The notes beneath the pieces are model-generated. The model ran no database searches. It was not told where the DNA came from and saw nothing but the letters and a program-made list of their open reading frames with translations. Positions 1 through 11,829 of a stretch of 64,000 nt of DNA are shown here, piece by piece (position 1 is the stretch's first letter; each line of letters opens with the position of its first letter). The position numbers and the translations under genes are program-made. The DNA comes from Calamus simplicifolius (lineage: Eukaryota > Streptophyta > Magnoliopsida > Arecales > Arecaceae): the NCBI GenBank assembly GCA_900491605.1, contig UESW01005036.1:686536-750535 (forward strand), given 5' to 3'.

Positions 1-153
1 ATAACGTGCTTCAAAATTGTCAACAAGTTTGATGAATGGAAGCATTTCAATACTCCCTTTAAAACCCTCAAGTCCATGAGGAATTGAAGACAAATCACAG
101 TAATATAGTTTGTTGACAGGGTCGCAGCCTTCATCAATGTATAAAAGAACATA
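1..153 (-). CDS. POP: POP exon 6 (runs off the window, intact)
   Basis: The acceptor is AATCTGCAG|TATGTT at 154. Fifty-one codons are open to the window edge and include [20 protein letters not shown], then [10 protein letters not shown] and [14 protein letters not shown]. The phase matches exon 5 (codon boundary), which fixes intron 5 as 154-8706. Confidence 0.92.
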
Positions 154-503
154 CTGCAGATTACCCCAAACATTATTAGCCAAAGAAAAATCAGGTCTGA
201 AAAAGACAATAAGATACAATCTAATTCAGGCTAAAACTACAATAATGAAGCATTAATACACACCAAAAAACTAATGTCATGCACTATTAGGGTCTAACAA
301 ATGTAGAAAGGCTCTGTTTGCATGCATATTACCCTCACACAGGCTGCTCTACGTAAGCTCCACGTAAATTAATGTGATGCAAAGAAGAATGTAGGCTTGA
401 CTTTGGTTTTCCAGTATCAATTTTATTTTTAGTAGGGCTTGGTGTCAATACATGCCCTTATAGTCTTTTACACCATCAAGTATTTTTAGATATCAACTTC
501 AAA

Positions 504-551
<48 letters not shown>

Positions 552-3500
552 CCAGGGTTGATACCAACCAAACATTGAAGTGTTTAACTTAGGACCAATC
601 AGGAGGCAGATTGGGTTACTCTGGACACCTAAAACTTGTAGATGGTTATGATTGACATTAAGCATAGTTAGACATTGACTAAGTAATCGGTCCTATGGAA
701 CATCAAATAAGTAATCGGATTTGTTTGTCTTTAGTCTGAAACATCAAGAATCCATCTATGGAACCATTTAAGATGTGGTGCATGTCAGGCAACTAATCCG
801 CTGACAATATAGTTTAGGTTAGCGGTGTGAGGGCCAAACCCCTATAATGCATTGTATGAAATCTTGGGGGAGCCGGCTGAGTTGGTGACTCTGATTACCA
901 GTGAAGGTGGATTGTCCAACAAGGAACTCACCTACTCTCACTCATCCCATGTGGGGCAAATAAATTATTAGACATTTGATTCACCAAGTAAGGTCAAGCA
1001 ACAATTGTGCCGAGACATGAAAAAGAGGAAGGTGGTACAAAAAGAAGCTTGTCAAAATATTCTGTTATGATGTTTGCAAATAGTGTGATTGTTTTTAATT
1101 TTATATGACTTAGTAGATAGAACGAAATGCACAGGAGTCTCATCTTAGTATAATCCAAATCAAGACCCAAATTCTAGTGAGGTTGGACTTCAATCTCCTA
1201 TAATTGGGGTGAGCCTGATCAGGTTTGAGCAGATCAAATTGAATCCAACAAAAAATAACTTTTAAAATAAATATTCTAATTTGTATTCTGTGCTAAACAG
1301 AGATCCAAGATGACCTAACCCAAAAGGTCAACAGGTTATTTTTCACTCTAGAATAGCGGTCAGACATGATCTAACCCAAGTATTCTGCGTGCTAGTCCAA
1401 TATTTAAAGGAATCATAGCCATTCTTTTTAAGAGGCTTTATCTTTGTCCACATCCACATTCATTAATAATTTTTCATTCTTGATAACTACAGTCCTTTCA
1501 TACTGCTATGAACTTCATTTATTTCTATACCTTAATACAATGTATGAGCTTATGCACGTTAAATAGCAGTGCATTTTCAGCACAGTATTTATTTTAGTAA
1601 TAAAAAGTCCGTATTTCAAGCATCCTTGCTTACTAATAAGCACATCCCTAAATTTATTTCATATGGAATTCATTTGATTCTATTTCTTATTGCCAACTAT
1701 TAGACTACACACATAAACAAGGAAGTACAATTATGATACCCTTTGTTATAGTATAAGAAGTCTCCATGAATAGTGATAAATGCAATGTAATAAAGAACAT
1801 ATCCATTAGACAAGCCTTCCTACATCATAAGTGCAGCCTCTTGTTTTAACATGCACTAATTAATTTCTCTCTCTTAATGCAACATGTACACGTACATAAA
1901 AAATGGGGGTACATTTAGTATCTTTTTATTCCAATAATAAAAGCCTTTGTATATGTATAATAAAAAGCATTAGCAAAGATACTGGTGTGTCCAAGGGTAC
2001 TTTAAACTTTTCCATGTAGTTGAAGGAGGAAACATCAAAAAGCACACTTTTTTCCTTCTTTGACGCAAGTTCATCAGCAATGAGCTATGCAAAATGTTAT
2101 TCCCGCACCAAATCCCTTAACTGTTGAAGGAAGGGTCTAAGCCAAGATCTCTTGGGAGACTTAATTTGCTTTTAGGATTACCATATATGGTGCAAATTCC
2201 TTCTTACAGATGACGAACTCCACCCATCCCTTTTACCATCCTCGATACATAAACCCATCTTTAGTACATACACTCCTTTTTTTTTGGTTTGTGCTCTTCT
2301 TGAGAGGTAGAAAGATGAGAAGTGCAGTCATGAAATGTAGTATTTATAATATAGAACCTTTTTAATTAAGCAAGATCACAGGAATGCAAGCATCCTCTCA
2401 TGTGCATATGCCCAAACCTAACGTGTGAGTGTGTAAATAGAGATGGGCTAAACATAATTTAACTTTTAGTAGGGGGCTTGATAAATCTTAAGCCCGATAA
2501 GTGTCTATACCAGATCTTTAATTGGTGCATGCCACATGCCCTGTCACTCAAGGATACCATTTGTTAACAGTGACCTTGGCATACATCAATGGTTGTTGAC
2601 TCTGGGAAAAAAGGATTATACAGAAAGAGAGGAGTCAGATTCATTTGTATTTATACATAAGCATTGACAAGATAAAATCACATTAAAGGCAAAAAAGAGA
2701 ATTTTTTACAGAAAAGCAAGAAAAAAAAGGAGAAAATGTTCCTCTTCCGCCATATGCAGTGTTGCATGGATAGGAATATAAAAAGTCAGATATGGACGCA
2801 TGTCCAAGTGTCTGACTCAGCAAGAGGGGGAAAAAGAAGATACAAAGAAAAATAATTTTAACTAATATATGAACATATTTAAATGTTGTATAAAAGAAAG
2901 TAGGAAAAGGTATTATTTGTTAGGGTCTTCTAGTATATCTGTTTCTCATTCAAAATTTCCAACTAGCTTTCATGTTTTCAGAAAAATTACATTTTGCAAA
3001 GTCATTTTAATACCTAGCTTCTTAAGCAATCTCTAAAAAGAACAAAAGCTCATTTTTAGCATTATTAAAAAATGCCAAACTCATTATTAGAAGAGTTGAA
3101 CTCAATTCCTAAAAGATGCAGTCAGAATATTTTTATAAGTTCCCAATAGGAACACATAGCCAAAAGTTAACTTTCTACTGTCAAGACAACCAGCAAAATC
3201 TAAATCTAATATCCAATCACTTTCAACTGATCAGATCTTCTAAATGTGAGCATATAATCCTTAGTTCTTTGAAGATATCTTATCACTTTCTTTACATCTT
3301 TCTAATGATCAATACCAGGGTTACCTGATAGCGGCCCAACATCCAATTGCGAAGCTGATATCTGGTCTTGTGCAGGTTTGCAAATACATCAAGCTACCCA
3401 CAACAGAAGCATATGGAATAGATTCCATTTGCTTACGTTCCACATCATTCTTTTGACATTGCATAAGACTAAATTTATCCTCTTTTGTATTGGGACAATA

Positions 3501-6500
3501 CCTGCTGAGCAGTTGTTCATATTAAATTTCTCAAGAATTTTCTCGATATAAGTTTTTTGAGACAACCCTAACAATCCATGTGATCTCTTTCTGAATATGA
3601 AAATTCCTATCACATAAGATGCCTCTTATCTCAAAATTCTTAGAGAGAAAATTTTTAGTCTCATACAAGATACCTAAATCATTAGTAGCAAGCAAAATAT
3701 CATCAACATATAAAACCAAAAATATAAACTTACTTTCATAAATCTTTCGATAAATGCATCGATCAACGATATTTTCATGAAAACCAAAAGATGTAATAGT
3801 ATCATTGAACTTAATATACCATTGTCTGGAAGCTTGTTTAAGTCCATATATTGATTTCTTAAGTTTACACACCATATGATCCTTTCCTTCTATAGAAAAA
3901 ACTTCAGGTTAATCCATATAAATTTCTTCCTCTATATCCCATTAAGAAAGGCTGTTTTACATCCATTTGATGTAACTCTAAATCATATTGAGCTACCAAA
4001 GCCATAATGATTCTTAATGAATCTTTCTTTGAAACTGGTGAAAATGTCTCTTTATAATCAATGCCATCCTTCTGAGTATAACCCTTGGCAACAAGTCTAG
4101 CTTTAAAACGTTCGATATTGCCATTCAAGTCACGTTTGGTTTTAAAAACCCATTTACATCCAACTTGTTTAGAACCTTCTAGCAATTCGACAAGATCCCA
4201 GATATTATTTTCAGCCATTGATTTTAATTCATCTTTCATAGCATTAATCCATTTATCATACTGATCACTGTTAATGACTTGTGAAAATGAAACAAAATCT
4301 TCATAAATGCCACAATCAAAATCTAACTCTTGCAAATAAGCCAAATAATCATCTGAAATAGCTGATTTTTATATCCTTACAGGTTTATTTAATGTTATTC
4401 CATATGGTTCAATTTTGTCAGCTATTGGTAGGTTAGGTTCTTCATGGGGTACTTCTTCATTTAAGCATTGTTCATTGTTGTTTTGGTTTTGTAATTCTAG
4501 AACAATGTAAGGCATGATTGTAGATTCAGAAATAATTATGGTAATGAAATATTAATCCTTACTTCATTGATATCCATAATCTGTTTGTCAGCACTCCCAC
4601 TAACTTCACCATTCTCAATAAATTTGGCATTGCCTGTCTCAATAATTCTAGAACTATGGTTTGGACAATAAAACCTATACCCTTTGAATTTCTCTGGGTA
4701 ACTTATAAAGTAACCACTGATAGTTCGAGAATCCAATTTCTTTTCATGTGGATTATACACTCGTGCTTCTACTGGACAACCCCAAACATGCAGGTGTCTT
4801 AAACTAGGTTTCCTTCTAGTCCATAACTCAAAAGGAGTTTTAGAAACTGCCTTACTAGGAATCCTATTCAGTAAATATATTGCAATTCTTAGAGCATACG
4901 TCTACAAAGATTTTGGTAATAAGAAATTACTTATCATACTCAACCATATCCATTAATGTTCTATTTCGCCTTTCTGCCACACCATTTTGTTGAGGTGTGC
5001 CTGACATAGTATACTGTGCACATATGCTACGTCTTTCGAGGAATTTTGCAAATGGATCTGGATTTTTCTTGATTCATTATACTTTCCATAATACTCACCA
5101 CCTCTATCAGATCTTACTATTTTTACTTTTCTATCTAGTTATCTTTCAACCTCTTTAGTAAATACCTCAAGAGCATTTACAGCTTGAGATTTCTCTTTAA
5201 GAAAATAGACATATCCATAACGAGAAAAATCATCTATAAAGGTGATAAAGAACTTTTCTCCACCAAAGGATGAAGTGTCAAAAGGTCCACATACATCAGT
5301 GTGTATAATTTCAAGAAGCTGAGTACTTCTTATAGCTCCTTTGTTATTATGTTTAGTTTGCTTTCCCTTAATGCAATTCACACATAAACCAAGATCAATA
5401 AAATCTAGATTTGGTAAAATCTCATTCTTTACTAATCTTTGTAGTCGTTCTTTGGATATATGACCCAAATGTTTATGCCACAAGAAAGCAGAGTTGTCAT
5501 TTGCCATACTACGCTTAATTCTAATATTTTGATAGACACATATCAGGGATGCAAAAAATTTATTATCAAGTTTCAATTTATATAATTCATCCATAAGAAT
5601 TCCAGAACCAATAAAGGAACCATCTTTATTAAATAAACTGAAACATCCTTTTCCAATCTTAAAACTAAACCCGTTAACATCAAGTTTCGAAATAGAAATT
5701 AAATTTCTGGAAAGTGAAGGAACATAGAGAGTTTGTAGTAGATTCAGGTGATGCCCAGTATCTAAAGTAAGACGATAAGTCCTATGCCTTCAATTGGGGC
5801 CTTCTCTTGTTCCCTATGAACAAAAAGTTCTCATTTGGGTTTATGCTCTGGATTGTAAGGAATCTCTGCATTACATTAGAAGCATGAGTAGTGGCACCAG
5901 AATCCAACCACCAAGTGTTAGAAGGAACTTCAGATAAGTTTGATTCATAAATTGAAAAGCATAATGAAAGATACTTTTTTTCGAACCAAGCTTTATGTTT
6001 AAGATAATCTTTCTGATAATGTCTTTCTTTCTTACAAAAGTGACATTTATCTTTCTTCCTTTCCTTCTTATCATTATCAACAACTTGTGATACTTTAGTG
6101 TGTGCTTTCTTCTTAAATTTCTTGGATTTTAGTTTGATAACTTTACCAGCTCCCTGACCCACTAGGTATATTGAATGATCCCCTTGTACTTTCAATCTCC
6201 TTTCCTCTTGAGTAAGCTTACTGGATAATTCATTAACATCCCATTTATCTTTAATAGTGTTATAGTTAATTTGAAAAGGCCCATACTCTTGAGGTAATGA
6301 GTTCATAATGAATTGTACTAAAAATGAGCCATCCACAACCATTCCTAGGGTCTTAAGTCTTGCTGCAATATTAGTCATATCTAGGACATATTGCTGCATA
6401 CTTCGCGACCCATCATATTTTATGATCGTGAGTTCAGCCATCAGTGTCCTGCAAGTGACTTATCAGCAAAAAAAGCGCTTTTTCACAAGCTTAAGATATT

Positions 6501-6909
6501 CCTTAGCTGCTACACTTTCTGGAAGAGTAGACTTAATGTTGTTGGCAATTGTCATTCGTATGAAACTTAGACATAGTCTATTAGATCTGTCCCATGCTTT
6601 ATGTTTTAACTTCTCTGCCTCACTGCTCATATCCGTGATGTCAGTAGGCTTTTCTTCTAATAGTGCCAAGTCAAGATCCAAAACACCTAAATGGAAATTG
6701 ACTTGCTCATACCATTCAGAGAAGTTTAAGCCATTAAAATAGTAACAGCAAAAACATGTGAATGTAGAGAAACAGCTGCAAAAACATAAATGCTCAAATT
6801 CAAATAATTAAACACAAAAATATATTGTAGATTTTCTTTGGGTAAATACAACAATATACATCATAATTAGAATGCTATTTAAACTTTTAAAGAAATTAAT
6901 AAATCTTAT

Positions 6910-6956
<47 letters not shown>

Positions 6957-9900
6957 TATTTGGATATCCATATAAATTTGATAAGAGAATATTAGATTTT
7001 CTCCTTTAGGTTTGTTAGTTATAGAATATTAATCCACCTTTGGGCGAATTCTTAATTTCTAACAACCAACAAATCATTAACAGCATTCTATAAATTTCAT
7101 AAATTGTATGACTAAATATAAATTAGTTTGGCCACTTTGGTGACTAACTAACTAATTTAATCTTAATGTCATATTATTAAAATTTCATGAATTATATGAC
7201 TAAATATAAATTAGTTTGGCCACTTTGGTGACTAACTAACTAATTTAATCTTAATGTCATATTATTAAAATTTCATGAATTATATGACTAAATATAAATT
7301 AGTTTGGCCACTTTGGTGACTAACTAACTAATTTAATCTTTATGTCATATAACTATACAATAATTCTAATATCAAAATTCTCATAAATTATATGACTGAA
7401 TATAAATTAGTTTGGCCATTTGGTGACTAACTAACTAATTTATCTTAATGTCATATAACTAAAATTTCACAAATTATATGACTAAATATAAATTAGTTTG
7501 GCCACTTTGGTGACTAACTAACTAATTTATCTTAATGTCATATAACTAAGCAATAATACTAATATTATTAAAAATCTCATAAATTATATGACTGAATATA
7601 AATTAGTTTGGCCACTTTTGGTGACTAACTAACTAATTTATCTTAATGTCATATAACTAAACAATAATACTAGTATTATTAAAAAATCTAACATTTAATT
7701 TTGATAATGACATACTGCATGCATTAGTCGACATCAACCATCATACATTATCAATCTGCTTCAATCTATAAATATTAGATTTGCCATACATACTAGTATA
7801 ACACAATGATCTAATCGATGCATGCCATTAATTCGTAACATGATCAGCCAAGGTTCTCCTGGCGATGAACCTCTTCATGGAATAGATTAATGGCCAATAA
7901 TGCAACTAATCATAACTTAAAAGATTAAATATTCATCGTCAATTCATTTGATAAAAATTAATCAATCATAATATACGAACAAATTATTTATTTTAGAACC
8001 TTGGCTCTGATACCACGTGTTAGCAATATAGGATATTCAATAAATAATTTGTTACATAAAATTACATATAAAATACTTACATGATGCGGAATTCATCATA
8101 ATAGTATTTACCTGATGCGGAGTTCATCATGATAATATGTAGACTTGAACTTGATTCTGCTTAGATTTTGATAACCTCTTCAGATTTTGACAGCCTGTTC
8201 TACAAAATAGCTAGTTTTCTCCTTTAACCTCATTCCTTTCATAGCAGATAATGATGAATTCTTGTTAACTTCTTCAGGCAGAAGAGGACTAATTATTTAT
8301 ATATAACATTCAATTGGTATTTCCATCAAACACCCATTAATGACTTTAATTTCTTTTAATACCACGGCTTAATGTTAATGGCTTAAACTTTGGACCATTA
8401 ACATCCGATTGGCAGCCCTTCGTCTTCTACACATGCAGAAGAAACGATGGCCCTTCGCCTTTCGCATATTAGGCTAGATCTGGCCCTTCAGGCTAGATCG
8501 AGAAAAGAGCGGCTCTTCGCCTTTGTAACAATCTTGCATTAAAGGCTAATCTAACAAGGATCACTAAAGCAGCCATGACTCAATTTTAACAAACTTTTAT
8601 ATATACTTTTATATGAACCAGAAGAAAAGATTATCATAATTATTATTATTTTAACAAACTTGTGCAAAGTTTAGCCAGAGAAAACATTAATAAGGCAGCA
8701 TCTTACCTTCCCATCATCCGTGACAAAGGCCCCAAATCTATATTTTGGGTGCTCAGGATCTTTCCAGCACAATATATCCTCTGACTGATCTCTACCCAGG
8801 AAATGATAGTAAAGCTGGTGATTCAAATAAATATTCGTCTCAGTCCCAGCATCCAATTCACCATCTTCCCTGTTGACAGTCACCAGCCAATTCAATCAAG
8901 ACAAAACACTCCAAAATCCCCCTTTGTTTTATATACGTATCAATCAGTTGAATATATTAATTTCACCAATTTTCACTTACTTGGGTACTGGATATCGGCT
9001 ATAGAAGAACCCCTTGCATCATTGGTCCAGCTAACTGAAGAGAACTTAACCTGCATTCGTGAAAAACAAAAACAATTAGTTCAAAATAGAACGAAACAAC
9101 TTCAAAGAAAAGCAACAACATCTAACTTTCTTCACTCACCCATGATACTGTGTCTGGTTCAGATACCTTATCATCAACCCTCATCACCTTGATTGTAACC
9201 CAATCACTGCCGCTCGTGGTAAGCCCATAGGCCAAATACTTGCCATCTTTGCTCACAGAAGAAATATTAAGAGCCACGTCCCGTCCTCACTGAGACCATT
9301 GGGATCCAACAGGACCTCTGCCTCCGCATCCAAGTTATTCTACAACAAAACCATCAAACTCGAATCATCATAAACTTATAAAAACATCTCCAAAGATATA
9401 AACTCCAAATCATTCTACAACAGCAACCATAACACCAAATCAGCAGAAACACAAAGAGACATCCCCGGAAACCGATCTTGGTAAGGATTTCACGGATTAT
9501 TTTTTTGTTTAATATGAAAAAAAAACTATTCCTGGAAATAGGGTTCTCTGGAAACAATTTCGAGAAGTAATGTCCGCCAAGCCACGCAGTATGCTAGCTT
9601 GACGGACCAATTTTTTTTTTTTTTTTCCACATGCCGGTTAAAATCATCTGTTGGACATATAGTTTCTAACAATTTATAGTAGCACAGGATCAGCAGTTGC
9701 TTAAAAAAAATTTTGGCCCAGCTGATATCGTCTGTGATTTCGACGGCTAAATTAATTTTTTTAATAAAAAGAGGGGAAAAAAAAAACGCTCATGGGGAGA
9801 CGATTTCAAAGCCCCCTTCCTTTTTTTTTTTCCCTCCAGCTTAAAAAAAAGGGAAAAGAAGTGTAATTAAAAAAAAAAGAAAAAATAAATATTTTTCTTT

Positions 9901-11392
9901 ATTAAATGGGTTGTAGGGCTCGGTAGTGGTCCCGAGCCGTCTCCCTTCTTCTTCCCGCCCCGACCGGCCGACCGGCTGCCCCACCGCCGGCCCCGCGTCG
10001 CGCCCCGACCGGTCGGAGCTTGACCACGTTGTCGTGCATAAGTTTTATTTATAGCACAGAGAAGGAGATTTTTCTTTGTTTTTTATTATGTAGTGACTTA
10101 AGTAGTGTTTGATACATAAAAAAATTATCCAGACAAATGTATAGAATAGTATTTATTTAAAAAATAATTTAAAAATAATTATTTTTTCAAAATAATAATT
10201 TTATCATTAAAAGATAATTTTAGTTATTTTTAAAATTCTTAAAAATAAATTTAGAAAATAATTTATAATTAAATATAAATTATTTTTTAATTAATTTTTT
10301 TTCAAAACTATCCTTTAGTTATAGTTTTTAGGGATAAAAAAATATATTCGATGGATATCCCCTTATCCTCGTATCAAACGCAATCTTATTTTTGGGAAGG
10401 ATTAGGTTCTGCTAATGGTGCAAAGAAAGCCCGTCATGTCGAGTGCGATGTTTGACAGCTGTCCGTATCCAACGGTTTTAATGTGAGCACGGTGCGCTGG
10501 ACTGGTGGCAGGCCGGTCCATCGGTGGGGATATTTCTATCCTGGATATGCTATCCGCTAATCCTGGAATTGGATATGGACGTCTTCTTTTAAGCGTAAGC
10601 TTATATGGGTGGGATTCTTCCAGTGAATTAAATTGCATGATAAAGAATTTATTTGAATATAAACGTATTAAAATATTTTTCTTAGAACCTTCTAGTCTGG
10701 GATGGAAGATCCTGGATGTAAAAAAAATAATATACCAGCTGAAATCATCTTTTGGACAGATGATTCGGTGAGATCCAGTTGGCTTAAAATTTTTTTAAGA
10801 GATTAATGGGTCTGTGCTATTATGAATCAAGATTATTTCAGAAATTATTTATTTAACAAATAATTTTAGAAATTATCTGTCGAATAAATTAAACGATTTT
10901 ACAAAATAGAAAGAAACAAACTTGGACGTTCAAAAAAGAAAAAAATTGGACAGGGTTTCGCCGCCACCTGAACGTAGAGCACGCTCTGGGCCTGAAGGCC
11001 GGTGTTGTGGAAGAAGAAATACTTGTCGCCGCGCTTGAACGGGGTATCATAACGCGGGTGGTCGAACAGAGATGTAATTTGCCGCCGGAGCCGCTCCCGC
11101 TCGCCGCACTCGGCCAGCACGGAGTCGGTCAGCGCCACCTGCTTCTCTACAAACTGCTTCACCTCCTCCGCGTCCGGATCCTCCAGCCTGCGCCCAGCAC
11201 CCAAAAAAAGAGAGGGATTTTTTTTCAGAGAAGAAAAGGGAGGAAACGAAAAGATTCCAGAAGGGAATGGATCTCGGGTTGACCATCGATAGGGGTCGGG
11301 GACGGGACACCGAAGTAGTCGTCGACGACGGAGTCGTCGCGGCGGGCCGGTGGGTAGCGGAGCGGCGGGAGGGCGTCGGCGAGGGAGCCCAT
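1..11392 (-). CDS. POP: Prolyl oligopeptidase (prolyl endopeptidase, S9A), 5' part, six exons
   Basis: Enzymes of this family are serine peptidases that cut short peptides after proline; the plant forms are usually cytosolic. Six exons on the minus strand carry the N-terminal and beta-propeller part: 11284-11392, 10968-11187, 9140-9339, 8981-9050, 8707-8869 and 1-153. All junctions are GT-AG and phase-compatible. Recognisable family strings include [49 protein letters not shown] and [13 protein letters not shown]. The catalytic Ser-Asp-His lies in the C-terminal hydrolase domain, left of the window. The start [20 protein letters not shown] is the only ATG giving the conserved N-terminus. Exons 1, 3 and 4 each lack one G, so as written the frame breaks; the exon structure and conserved residues otherwise look functional. 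This is either a recent pseudogene or an assembly indel problem. Intron 5 is swollen to about 8.55 kb by Copia-A. Confidence 0.93.
154..3100. other. Intron 5 of POP, left part, no gene seen
   Basis: AT-rich intronic DNA between exon 6 and the decayed end of Copia-A. No open frame with recognisable homology was found on either strand. It contains a compound dinucleotide repeat (503-549), and a GC-richer patch near 865-960 that may be an old repeat fragment. Confidence 0.6.
503..549. repeat. Compound (GT)n(GA)n microsatellite
   Basis: About six GT units run directly into about seventeen GA units. It lies in POP intron 5 and is likely length-polymorphic. Confidence 0.9.
3120..5781 (-). pseudogene. 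Copia-A integrase, reverse transcriptase and RNase H remnants
   Basis: Broken pieces in order on the minus strand: pre-integrase zinc finger (WHKHLGHIS ... CVNCIKGKQ) and integrase core (HTDVCGPF ... [15 protein letters not shown]) at 5139-5594; integrase tail at 4536-4760; RT N-half ([19 protein letters not shown]) at 3904-4344; RT palm with the catalytic YVDD at 3531-3875; RT thumb and connection at 3389-3613. RNase H fades out below 3.33 kb. At least five stops or frameshifts separate the pieces. Homology is clear, and the element is inactive. Confidence 0.85.
5782..6742 (-). pseudogene. Copia-A gag and protease region
   Basis: Gag binds element RNA and forms the virus-like particle. Two overlapping frames are visible, 6463-6735 ([20 protein letters not shown] type start) and 5782-6441, joined by a frameshift near 6450. 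The zinc knuckle is damaged: [14 protein letters not shown] should be CX2CX4HX4C, but the last Cys reads Tyr and the Gly reads Arg. The protease motif [10 protein letters not shown] (about 5890-5920) keeps its Asp-Ser-Gly. The family assignment is firm; the protein is non-functional as written. Confidence 0.85.
6913..6953. repeat. (AT)n microsatellite
   Basis: About twenty AT units inside the Copia-A leader. Confidence 0.9.
7085..7685. repeat. Six-copy AT-rich tandem repeat in the Copia-A leader
   Basis: Each copy carries TATAAATTAGTTTGGCCACT followed by TTGGTGACTAACTAACTAATTTA. Successive copies are spaced 87, 87, 107, 87 and about 111 bp, so two unit lengths alternate; the longer form has an extra ATAACTA.ACAATAATACTA stretch. 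The array lies between PBS and gag, in the position of the 5' untranslated leader. No coding potential was seen. Confidence 0.85.
7999..8015 (-). other. Copia-A primer binding site
   Basis: The minus strand reads TGGTATCAGAGCCAAGG, the classic plant Copia PBS complementary to the 3' end of initiator tRNA-Met, two bases inside the LTR end. It fixes the LTR boundary and the element's direction. Confidence 0.92.
8018..8556 (-). repeat. Copia-A 5' LTR
   Basis: 539 bp bounded by TGTTAG and CTAACA (inverted termini) and abutting the PBS. It contains a near-duplicate GATGCGGAATTCATCATAAT / GATGCGGAGTTCATCATGAT (about 8081-8141). The outer boundary rests on the CTAACA terminus; without a second LTR it cannot be confirmed. 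Confidence 0.75.
8707..8869 (-). CDS. POP: POP exon 5 (intact)
   Basis: 163 nt, open. The first G completes the Lys codon from exon 4, followed by [36 protein letters not shown] and TDDGK. The acceptor is TCAACAG|GGAAG and the donor GGGAAG|GTAAGA. Intron 4 is 8870-8980. Confidence 0.93.
8981..9050 (-). CDS. POP: POP exon 4 (one-base deletion)
   Basis: The acceptor is AATGCAG|GTTAAG. The exon encodes [14 protein letters not shown]; the conserved FFYSRYPVP then appears only in the next frame because GCAAGGGGTTC has four Gs where five are needed (about 9008-9012). Observed length is 70 nt where 71 keeps phase. The donor is CCCAA|GTAAGT. Confidence 0.88.
9140..9339 (-). CDS. POP: POP exon 3 (one-base deletion)
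   Basis: The exon starts after TTGTAG with [20 protein letters not shown]. The frame is then lost at ACGTGGCT (about 9282-9289), where ACGGTGGCT would continue as [20 protein letters not shown] and [13 protein letters not shown] up to SW. Observed length is 200 nt where 201 keeps phase. The donor is CATGG|GTGAGTG. Confidence 0.9.
9340..10967. other. POP intron 2, no gene seen
   Basis: 1.63 kb between exons 3 and 2. It is AT-rich with homopolymer A/T runs and one GC-rich island (about 9935-10025, rich in CCGACCGG). No transposase or RT homology was seen; the short open frames are unsupported. Confidence 0.6.
9572..9607. repeat. Short imperfect inverted repeat in POP intron 2
   Basis: GTCCGCCAAGC and GCTTGACGGAC form 11-bp arms with one mismatch around a 14-base loop. 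Possibly the end of an unrecognised MITE, or chance. Confidence 0.45.
10968..11187 (-). CDS. POP: POP exon 2 (intact)
   Basis: 220 nt, open throughout, encoding [16 protein letters not shown] through SVLYVQ (73 codons plus the last base of the Trp codon shared with exon 1). The acceptor is GGCGCAG|GCTGG and the donor TTCAG|GTGGCG. Intron 1 (11188-11283) is 96 bp. Confidence 0.93.
11284..11392 (-). CDS. POP: POP exon 1 (start codon, one-base deletion)
   Basis: The ATG is at 11392-11390. The exon is GC-rich, as is common for first exons in grasses and palms. It reads [20 protein letters not shown] and then [10 protein letters not shown]. After GVP the frame slips: the expected family sequence VPDPYRW is present in the next frame (about 11284-11303), which requires one extra G near 11304. 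The donor is CGATG|GTCAACC at 11283. The length is 109 nt where 110 would keep phase. Confidence 0.9.
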
Positions 11393-11829
11393 TGTGGGTT
11401 AAGATGAGTGGGGGCGAGGTGGAGAATGCGTGAGCTGGGAGAGGAGGAGGAAGGCGCGATTTAACGAGGAGGAGAGGGGGGAGGATGTCGGGCGCATGGC
11501 GGGAGGATGAGGACATTGCGAGCTCGGTCCGAGGGTGGGCGGTCGTGTGGGGGTCAGGGTGGCGACGAGGAGACTGAGGGGGATGGCAAGGAGAGTGAGA
11601 GGTATGGCGTAAGGGTGTCGCCATTTTTTGTAAACTTGTTGCCATTTTCCATCCCGTGAGGGACCAATCAGAGCGTTTAAAGATTCCTTTAAGAGGGACA
11701 GGCGCTGAGAATCGAGAATCCATCGAACATCGGATTGGAGCCTAGGGCGACAGGTGGGAAAGCGACGGTGTGGTTAGGAGTCGCACAGCTGTGGTTTTGG
11801 AACCGTGCGCTTTACCACGTTGAATGTTT
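11393..11829 (-). promoter_or_regulatory. POP 5' UTR and proximal promoter
   Basis: 437 bp separate the POP start codon from the edge of the Tat-1 3' LTR. The stretch next to the ATG is pyrimidine-rich on the gene strand (CTTCCTCCTCCTCTCC type, about 11438-11455), typical of a plant 5' UTR or Y-patch. No clear TATA box was found. Open frames through here are GC-rich noise. The position is inferred from the gene start. Confidence 0.55.

Larger units (their letters stand above)
3100..8556 (-). mobile_element. Copia-A: degenerate Ty1/Copia retrotransposon in POP intron 5
   Basis: The order on the minus strand is 5' LTR (8018-8556), PBS (7999-8015), a long repeat-rich leader, gag, protease, integrase, RT and an RNase H remnant ending near 3.1 kb. 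This gag-PR-INT-RT-RH order is that of Ty1/Copia. No sequence matching the 5' LTR was found between 1 and 3.1 kb, so the 3' LTR is deleted or unrecognisable and no target duplication can be checked. The element lies in the same orientation as POP, so it is transcribed within the POP pre-mRNA as intron. Its lineage within Copia was not determined. Confidence 0.85.

Noticed and set aside
1..11392. Treating POP as a firm pseudogene
   Set aside because: Only three one-base losses, all in G runs, with everything else conserved; assembly error explains this at least as well.
10899..11723. A single 274-codon minus-strand frame covering the POP start
   Set aside because: It reads through intron 1, exon 2 and the 5' region in one frame; the family N-terminus and GT-AG signals show that the exon model is right.
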